A stretch of DNA of 38,022 nt from Utricularia gibba. Taxonomy: Eukaryota > Streptophyta > Magnoliopsida > Lamiales > Lentibulariaceae. The stretch lies in NCBI GenBank assembly GCA_002189035.1, contig NEEC01000063.1:1-38022 (forward strand), given 5' to 3'. Below, one piece after another: positions 31,402 through 38,022 of this stretch. The notes under the pieces were generated by a model, which did not search any database, had not been told where the DNA came from, and saw only the letters and a list, made by a program, of their open reading frames with translations. Position 1 is the stretch's first letter, and each line of letters begins with the position of its first letter. Made by a program: the position numbers and the translations under genes.

Positions 31402-33221
31402 TCAAGATGTCGGTTTCCAAAATGAAAGAGCATACACAACTCTTCCTTTCCACCCCTGTAACATCCATTTGCCATCTTCCTCCACCAAAAAATCAGGATG
31501 GTACCACAGACGAACCTTCGTCTTTGCTTCTTGCAATATTTGCTTGTCCAGTGGGAGCTGTTCAAAGCCAGCCCTATTATCCCGAACTTGCCATTTTTTG
31601 TACCCCTCTGGTCTCTCCACCCTCTCCGATCCTTCACATGTAACCACATTCATGATCTCACTCCCAAGAATGTCCCTCTCATAAACCTGTCTTTCATTGT
31701 CTTCACGGGGCATCGTTGCTTCCAGCATGTCGAATAGACATGAGTAGTGATTAAGTGCTTCACCAAATCTTGTTGTGAAAAGAGGAACTCCATGATTGGC
31801 ATTGGATATCCCATGGACAAATATGGTGGGGTAGATTTCCCTGATCAACTTCAGTACAGAATCACGAGGGCTCTCCAGGTCAAGGCTCATGGATTCTTCC
31901 AGTACATGCTTCATTTGGTACACGGAGTTCACCACAACAACCTCATCCTCTTCGATCCCGAGGTCCTCCAGTTTAATCTCTTTCCACTTCTTGGCAATGG
32001 GGTGATACTCAAAAGGTACGTCAAATCTCTTACAATAGCTCATCAGCCATCTCCCTACTCTCTCAACTCTTGCTGCTGGTTTCAATCCCGCCTGTGGCAA
32101 ATCTATTCCTGTTATTTTCAAAAGGGGTGGTCCTCCAGGCTTCAAAGAAATACCCTGTATCAGACATGGCCATTGAAAGCCATACATTATGCCAAAATCT
32201 ATGATATGAATCTTCTGTGCTTCCCTTGTATACAATGCAATCGTCTTGTTTGCGACTATGTTCGACAACCGTTGGAATGGGCAAGCTTGAAAATATGCCT
32301 GATAGCATTTCAATATCTGTGCAGGCTGGCTACTCCTTGACAATGAGCTCGCAGCAGCAGTGTACAACATGGAGCCTGTGCCCTCTATTCTAGCATCCAG
32401 CGCATTGGCAAAATAATGAGCTAATCTCTCTGTGTGATCCCCATATGGGGAAGAATGCCGCCTGATCCCCATCAGCAGTTCCCTCGCAGCGCCGTTGTTC
32501 AACACAGAAACAGCTTTTGCTGCCTGAGAAAGAAGGGTCTTGAAATCAATGATCTCCTTCACACCGGACTGTTTCTTGCTCCCTTCTTCGGTCTCCCCCT
32601 CTTGAGCTCGGGCGGTTTTATGTACTTCCTGCTGACATTCTCATCTTCCGATGAATCCTGATTGTTGCCTGTACAAGCCGTTGACGTTTCATAGAAACAG
32701 GGGTTCATTTTCTGACAAAGAAGTGTCTTATCATACTTGTCCGTGGGCTCACATTCATCATCATCATCCCCTGCTGCTATCTGCTTCCTTCTACGCTCCT
32801 GGTCATCGTCATCCTCATTTTCTTCATCGTCCCTTCTCCTTCGTCCCTTGCCCTGCGATTCCCCACCCGGAAACGGATGACCCTGACCCGAATCACCATC
32901 ACCATCAATCCTTCCGGTCCCGGCAGCTTCATCCTGCGCCTGACTATCCAACAAATCATAGAAAGTCTTCTCAATACACGAAGAGAAAGCACCCAGATTA
33001 TCAGCATCATCGTCCTCTTCCATCAGAATCTTCTCTATGTACTCAAAAACCCCATTGAAGTAGTCGCAAGCCACCATCCTGCCACAATCTTCTTCTCCGT
33101 CAACGCCGATCCCTGTAAAAAATGATGGATTCAAAGCAGAGATGGACTTTTCTTTTCTTGTCGCCACATAAAACAGCCGCTCCTTTGGGCAGATTTTTCT
33201 TCTCGAGCCCCCGACCGACAC
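31402..33221 (-). CDS. GRAS transcription regulator, LISCL/SCL14-like
   Basis: Plant GRAS protein of the LISCL group (SCL9/11/14/30/33), nuclear co-regulators; SCL14 works with TGA factors in xenobiotic response. Minus strand, no intron in the coding part, about 606 aa. The acidic N-terminal part has the LISCL-type motif YIEKILMEEDDD and a basic RGRPKKGAR before the GRAS domain. Then LHRI (IDFKTLLSQAAKAVSVL, SSPYGDHTERLAHYFANAL), VHIID as IHIIDFGIMYGFQWP, PFYRE (DMLEATMPREDNERQVYER) and SAW (WMLQGWKGRVVYALSFWKP). The reading frame changes once near 32572-32574: the N-terminal frame ends at TGA 32561-32559 and the GRAS frame is already open there. One more A in the AAA run would join them. The start is uncertain: 33221 gives an unusual N-terminus, and an acceptor-like TTTTTTACAG near 33111-33120 hints at an upstream leader intron; Met 33077 is an alternative. 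Confidence 0.9.
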
Positions 33222-33566
33222 TCCATCTGCGCTCCTTCTCTGGAGCTGTCAGTCCTTGGCAATGGCGTCCATCCCCAGCCCCATTCACTGAATCTCTTAC
33301 ATCATTTTCATCCCTCCCGGGCCTTTTCTTTTTTTGTTTTTTTCTTACATGGCATTTCATCCTATTTAATAATTATTAATTAATAAAACCTCATCTCATT
33401 AAAATAAAAATAAAAAGAGGAAAAAAGGAAAAAAAAAAAAAGATTCCGCAATCCATAGGCTTCTAGAAAGGGAAACAAAGCCAATGTAAAATAACAAGTG
33501 GGACTAAAAATAATAATATAAAATATTGATAATGTTGGTAAATATATGCAGGAATTTAGTAATTTA
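33222..33566. promoter_or_regulatory. GRAS upstream region
   Basis: 33222-33360 is C/T-rich on the plus strand and reads as a purine-rich leader on the GRAS strand. Further out it is AT-rich. No definite core promoter can be picked. Confidence 0.4.
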
Positions 33567-34432
33567 CCTGTGTCAGATCTTCTTTTTACTTAAATGCCTG
33601 ACTTTTTTTCTTCATCAAAATGCCTGTGGCTTTATTTTTTTTTTAAAAATACCTGTTTTGTTCTAATATGTATTTTATTTATATTTATTAAAATGCATCT
33701 CTCTTATTTTTGCGTTTTGTTGGAATTATTGTTTTAATACCTATTTTATCGTGAAATATTCAAGTCATGTTTTTAATTATATCAATTAAATAAAATTTCA
33801 TCTTATTTTTCATTATAAATAAAAATTGAATGATTATGTTACATTGTATTATTTCATTTTTTAAGTTTAATTAATAGTGAGAAAAATAAAATAAATCAAT
33901 TTATGCAATGAAGTGTAATTTCTAATTATTACAGAAATTCAATATAATTTTTTTCAATTTTTTATTAACTCATTAATGTAAACAAAATCAGAATGTTTTT
34001 TTAACTTGTTTGAGTTTAATACATGATTATTTTTCTTTTCCAAATATCTAATTACAAAATGATATAAAAATCATTAAATCATTGAGAATGATGTGGGATG
34101 GATGATAATGGCGTGACTTGTAGCAGTAGAGATGAGGTGGCGTTCATTGTGAATCTTTTGTTACTGGGTCAAATCTCATGTAGTGTGATTGGTTTAGTCA
34201 ATGATTTTATGATTTGTATAAATTTATGAAATTTAAATATATTTTTATTTGAAATAAAAGTTTATTTATTGGTAAAAATAATTCAATGTAAAAAAACTTC
34301 AATTATTTTAATAATAATGAATTTATGTAAAAAAAACCACATGTATTTTAGTAACAATGTGATCAAATACAGGTATTTTAATAATTATAAAAAATTAACA
34401 GACATTTCATTAAAAATATTTACTGACACAGG
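33567..34432 (+). mobile_element. Inverted-repeat element with CCTGTGTCAG ends
   Basis: The left end CCTGTGTCAG (33567-33576) is matched in inverse by CTGACACAGG (34423-34432). About 150-200 bases inside each end are related in inverse orientation and built of a loosely repeated unit, A-run then TGCCTG or ACCTG then T-run (for example AAAATGCCTG, AAAATACCTG). The AT-rich interior has no frame of note. Length and structure suggest a non-autonomous DNA transposon with long, internally repeated inverted ends. Target duplications are not clear. Confidence 0.5.
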
Positions 34433-34672
34433 CTTTTTGATAAAAAGGCCTAAATATATGTCAATTTCCATCTAAAAATAGCAAGTTTATTGCATTTTTT
34501 TCTTATTAAAAAAAGTTGAATATTCCGTGGAATCGACTCTGCGTTCACAGCACAACTGTTTTTGAGTACCGAATTGAAACGAACAAATTACAGCAGACTC
34601 GAAGACTAAAGCAGATAGCGGGAGTTTGGTTGTCCAAGAGACAGATCACAGAGATGGGAGGCAATGCCTGGA

Positions 34673-36108
34673 TCAGAAGTGAGCTAAGCTGTAGACTACG
34701 ATCCAAGCTAGCTGAACAGAAAATGGAGGTGGTGGCTGTTAGGAGAGCTGGGGCGATGGAGATGGTATACAGGGGAAGTGGGAACGTACCAGGAACAAGG
34801 AGATTGAGGCGAAGAGGCCCTCTTGGAGTAAAGCTCCATGGCCGCCGAATTCTTCTTCGTCAACTTTCAAGATGCCGGCGTAGTAGCCGTAAATGACACC
34901 GGTGGACAACACTAAAAACCTGTGTTTGGAAAAGCAAACGGGGGTTATTCAAGGTAAAGGGTGATAAGTGACTCTAGATGTATTCTGCTTATTTTCCTGC
35001 AGTAAACTTCTCATATACAGTGCTTAGTATACATCCTTCCACTCACAGTATCGTATACCCTTCTAGTCTGCTCTACTTGTTCCACTCACAGTTTCATATA
35101 ACCTTCTAGTATACATTCTTCAACAGCCCATACAATAACAACTCCCCTGTCTATCCAAATAGAAGTAGAAAGGGGCTCAGTTCTCTTCTCTTTTCACCAT
35201 TCTCATCACAGGAAGGAAGTTTTCGGAACAACAACTATAACAGAAAAAGAGATTTACTCTAATGATCTATGTTTCGCTGTAGGATCACTTGGAATATTGT
35301 TTCCTATGATGGTCACCATGTTAAGCCTAAAGACTGAACGAGGTTCTTAATCCTTTGGTTTTGCACATACCATTATCGAAATTCTCGCTAATTCCTCCAT
35401 CTTACTTCACATCGCTTCCTTGATACCGTTCCATATAGCATGTTATCTTATCTTATACCACTAGCAACTTTAATTCTCACAGTTCCTTTTGGATGGATGC
35501 CTCCAACAGCTAAGAAAAATGAAAAAAATGAGCGGAAATTCAAAGAAAATTGACTCACAAAATAAACCAAAAGCCTCCAACCAAAGGAACTGCACCCCAT
35601 AGTAATCCACACACAAGGGCTAACGCTTGTCTAATCCAGTGCAATACATCCCCTAGTTGATCCTGAAAAAAATATGAAAACTTCAACTGAGGATGAGTAT
35701 ATCCTACACAAAATTCGACTAAAAAAAGAGAGAAACGGGCAGCAAACAAAAGCTCCAATGGTGAAGATTGAAAGCCACAATTAGTAAAACCAAACCAGGA
35801 TATCCATTAAAAGAAATAGCACAAGCGACAACTTCTCTATATAAAGAATCCTTTCATTGCTCCCTTCTACGGTTCCACGCATTCTTCCGGCCAGTAAAAT
35901 CAAATCCAAGCTAAGGAATTCCCAATCAATGCCTCGCGAACGAAAATAAACATGACCCAAGATGGAAAGAAAGCCAACGTTTTCTCTTTACCTTATCCCA
36001 CGAAGCATTAGGATCCAATAACTTGCCAATCTTGAACGGAATCAAATGTCCATTAGCATGGTCTTGCTGCTGTTGGCTATTCAATTTCGAAGATTTCCTT
36101 TCTCTCAT
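34673..36108 (-). CDS. Rab5-interacting (RAB5IF/OPTI) family small membrane protein
   Basis: Homologue of the human RAB5IF/C20orf24 family (also called OPTI or RCAF1), reported in an ER multipass translocon and in respirasome assembly; the plant role is unproven. Minus-strand exons: 36108-35992, 35662-35559, 34919-34790, 34711-34673 (TGA 34675-34673), 129 aa, phases consistent. Landmarks: KLLDPNASWDK, then DVLHWIRQALALVCGLLWG leading into the first membrane segment (GAVPLVGGFWFILF), STGVIYGYYAGILKVDEEEF, GGHGALLQEGLFASISLFLL, and a C-terminal membrane segment ending VVYSLAHF. Two hydrophobic spans. Intact. Introns 1 and 2 are about 330 and 640 bases. It is divergent from CBSX3 across about 820 bases that include a palindromic TGGGCCCA. 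Confidence 0.92.
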
Positions 36109-36930
36109 CTAACTTTACCCTCAAAAAACAAGCACAGTCTCCTCGATACTCGCGCCCCACCGGAGATTAATCAGGTTATCGGAAATGTGCAACGGAGGTT
36201 GGGCGCTCTTTGGAGTCGCCGATCTGCCGAAACCACACTTGAGTCCCTGCGTCTTGACTTCAAAGCAGGCCCTTAACGGGCCGGACATATGGGCCCATTA
36301 ATTAACTGCTAGAAAATTCTTAGTTTCATTTCAAATGACAAAGACAGCCCAGTCTTTCCTTTCGATAAATGTCGTCGTCTACAGAAAAAGTAGGATAAGT
36401 GTTTAAGGTTAGGGTGCTCTTCTGAAGCCGGGAAGGTCAAACTCGCTGTATCTTCACTTCCATTGTTGAAAATACTTGATCTTTTGGGTAGGGGAAAGGT
36501 TCCCGATCGGTTCTTGTAGTCGGTTGCACATGTGTATTTTGTGGGAACTTTGAAATGGGAGAAAAAATTATTTGGGAAGGTCCAGATCAATATGATTCTT
36601 GGAAGTTGATCTCCTCTCTTTTTGTAGAAAAGTTGGATAGGTTTTTGCGTAGTGTTCTTCTTTGATTCTGAAGGCATTGCTGTTCTGTTTTCTCGATGAG
36701 TGTAAAGTGTAAAATACTTGTTTACACGGGTTTTTTCTTTAATGGGTTCGAGATCCCCTCGAATTCTGATTCTTAAACTTCGGTTGTTTGTTTTAATAAT
36801 CAGGGAGATGTTATAGTTGTTTTTCCATGTTGGGTTATATATGATGTATGCGTATGCTTTGTGGGAGCTGGTGTAATCGTACTGTTTGGCTTCTTGAAAA
36901 TCACTGACAGGCTCTTTTGCTACAGAAAAG
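36109..36930. promoter_or_regulatory. Divergent promoter region of Rab5IF-like gene and CBSX3
   Basis: TGGGCCCA (36290-36297) is a palindromic site II/UP1 motif (GGCCCATTA on one strand) readable in both directions, about 180 bases upstream of the Rab5IF-like ATG. GGGCC at 36279-36283 is a second GC-rich core. The sequence TTTTGCTACAG just before the CBSX3 ATG is a good acceptor, so CBSX3 probably has a leader intron and starts transcription nearer 36300-36500. Confidence 0.55.
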
Positions 36931-38022
36931 ATGCAAGGAGTTCAAGCCATTTTGTCGAATGGGAATGTTTTGAAGAATGCTGTCTTGCGCCATATCCGCC
37001 TGATTCCTGCCGCTGTTGCTACTCGTTCGCCTCCTTTTGCCCGCTTTGAATCCACCTCCACTGCGGCGAAAATTGAGGAGCATGGATTTGAGAGCACCAA
37101 GATATCTGATGTTTTGAAAGACAAAGGGAAAAATGCCGATGGCTCTTGGCTTTGGTGCACAACAGAAGACACTGTTTATGATGCCGTGAAATCTGTATTG
37201 GCTTATTTTTCTTGATATGAACTCCATTTGAGTTTTTGTTCTCCGTGTCGCTGCCTTGACTACATTCTTGTACTGCAGATGACACAGCACAACGTTGGTG
37301 CTCTTGTGGTGGTTAAGCCTGGGAGCAGAAAGCAATTGCTGGAATTATCACAGAGAGAGGTATTCCTTTCTCATTTCTAATCTTTTAATTAGATCAAATT
37401 GTGTTTGTTTTCATCTTTATCTCTTTATGCATATCTCCCGAGAGTCTATCTATGACTAGAAATGAACTTGGTCTGAGATGGAATTCATTCTTTTCTTGGG
37501 GAAAATTTATCAGGGGCAACCTTGATTTTTCTATCTTTTTATGCTATGAGTTAATGGACTGGTATTTGCTGTATCGGTATGGATTACGAATGTTTCCGGT
37601 GATTCTACCAAATGGTTTGACCGCATGTCCCATCTAGTTTATTTAGTCTTTGCTGATGACATTATCAGTAGAAATCCTTTCGTTGGATTAGTTTCACTCG
37701 AGCTTGTTTATGGGGTTGTGCACTGTGTGAGGGTTGATGACATTTGTTACTTGGACAGATTATCTTAGGAAGATCATTGTTCAGGGGAGATCATCGAAGG
37801 CCACAAAAGTTGGGGACATCATGACTGAGGAGGTAACTATATACTTTTAAATTGTTCTATAGCATTCTAAGAAAAATAGTCTGATGGATCCTCATCAATT
37901 GCAGAACAAGCTGATCACAGTTGACCCAGATACTAAAGTTCTTAAGGCAATGCAATTAATGACAGGTTCTGCTAGTCGTGAAAAAACTTTTGCCAACTTC
38001 AACTCCTCTTTGGGTTCTCTCT
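36931..38022 (+). CDS. CBSX3: CBSX3-type mitochondrial CBS-domain protein, 3' end outside window
   Basis: Single CBS-pair protein of mitochondria; Arabidopsis CBSX3 activates thioredoxin o2 and affects redox state. Coding exons in the window: 36931-37194, 37279-37359, 37759-37832, 37915-37975, followed by a donor (ACAG/GTTCTG) and intron to the edge. The N-terminal about 45 residues are Arg/Ser/Ala-rich without acidic residues (LRHIRLIPAAVATRSPPFAR), fitting a presequence. Then EEHGFESTKISDVL, DGSWLWCTTEDTVYDAVKS, the first CBS (MTQHNVGALVVVKPG, IAGIITER, YLRKIIVQGRSSKATKVGDI) and the start of the second (ENKLITVDPDTKVLKAMQLM). Exon 2 is one base short: GGG at 37321-37323, where GGGG would keep the frame of PGEQKAIAG. 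The ATG follows an intron-acceptor-like TTGCTACAG. Confidence 0.93.

Noticed and set aside
34516-34896. 126-codon plus-strand frame
   Set aside because: It is the antisense of exons 3 and 4 of the Rab5IF-like gene, whose minus-strand translation matches its family closely.
1-38022. tRNA, rRNA, CRISPR array or prokaryote-type defence or biosynthetic cluster
   Set aside because: I saw no tRNA-like box A/B pair with cloverleaf, no rRNA sequence and no regularly spaced short repeats; the gene set is ordinary plant nuclear.

Overview
The window is nuclear DNA of a flowering plant. The evidence is GT-AG introns of about 70-500 bases in nearly every gene, AT-rich intergenic DNA, plant-only families (PUB U-box/ARM, XBAT ankyrin-RING, ACR ACT-repeat, GRAS, XS/XH, DUF506), telo-box and site II promoter motifs, and Ac-like hAT transposon remnants. 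I cannot name the species.

Layout, left to right. An AP2-like transcription factor (minus, 3' part outside the window) stands head to head with an ACR9/10-type ACT-repeat gene (plus). An ALY/REF mRNA-export adaptor (minus) stands head to head with a PUB13-type U-box/ARM ubiquitin ligase (plus). An XBAT31-type ankyrin-RING ligase follows (plus). About 11 kb of repeat-rich DNA then separates it from TIM9 (plus). This block holds hAT MITE-like elements, a pair of about 1-kb LTR-like direct repeats, a decayed intron-bearing coiled-coil coding remnant and three copies of a palindromic element. It ends in a decayed second copy of the XBAT31 3' end, so the whole block lies between direct duplicates of one host sequence. 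TIM9 converges on a DUF506 (PDDEXK-like) gene (minus) that carries an in-frame stop. An FDM/IDN2-type XS-XH gene (plus) converges on an SCL14/LISCL-type GRAS gene (minus). Last come a Rab5-interacting-family small membrane protein (minus) and CBSX3 (plus, 3' end outside the window), which diverge from a shared intergenic region.

How the genes relate. They are unlinked housekeeping and regulatory genes, as is usual for a plant. The products include nuclear regulators (AP2, GRAS), an RNA-export adaptor, a likely RNA-directed DNA methylation factor, two ubiquitin ligases and mitochondrial proteins (TIM9, CBSX3). TIM9 has a telo-box plus site II motifs, and the Rab5IF/CBSX3 pair shares a palindromic TGGGCCCA; both are typical of growth- or mitochondria-coupled plant promoters.

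A caution for anyone using this sequence. Five conserved genes (AP2, ALY, XS/XH, GRAS, CBSX3) contain six single-base losses, most of them in short homopolymers, that break the frame while both flanks stay conserved. This looks more like consensus base-call error than real decay, and it would mislead automatic gene calling. I found no unmistakable new biological system. The most unusual structures are the palindromic repeat family and the 11-kb repeat block bounded by host-gene duplicates.
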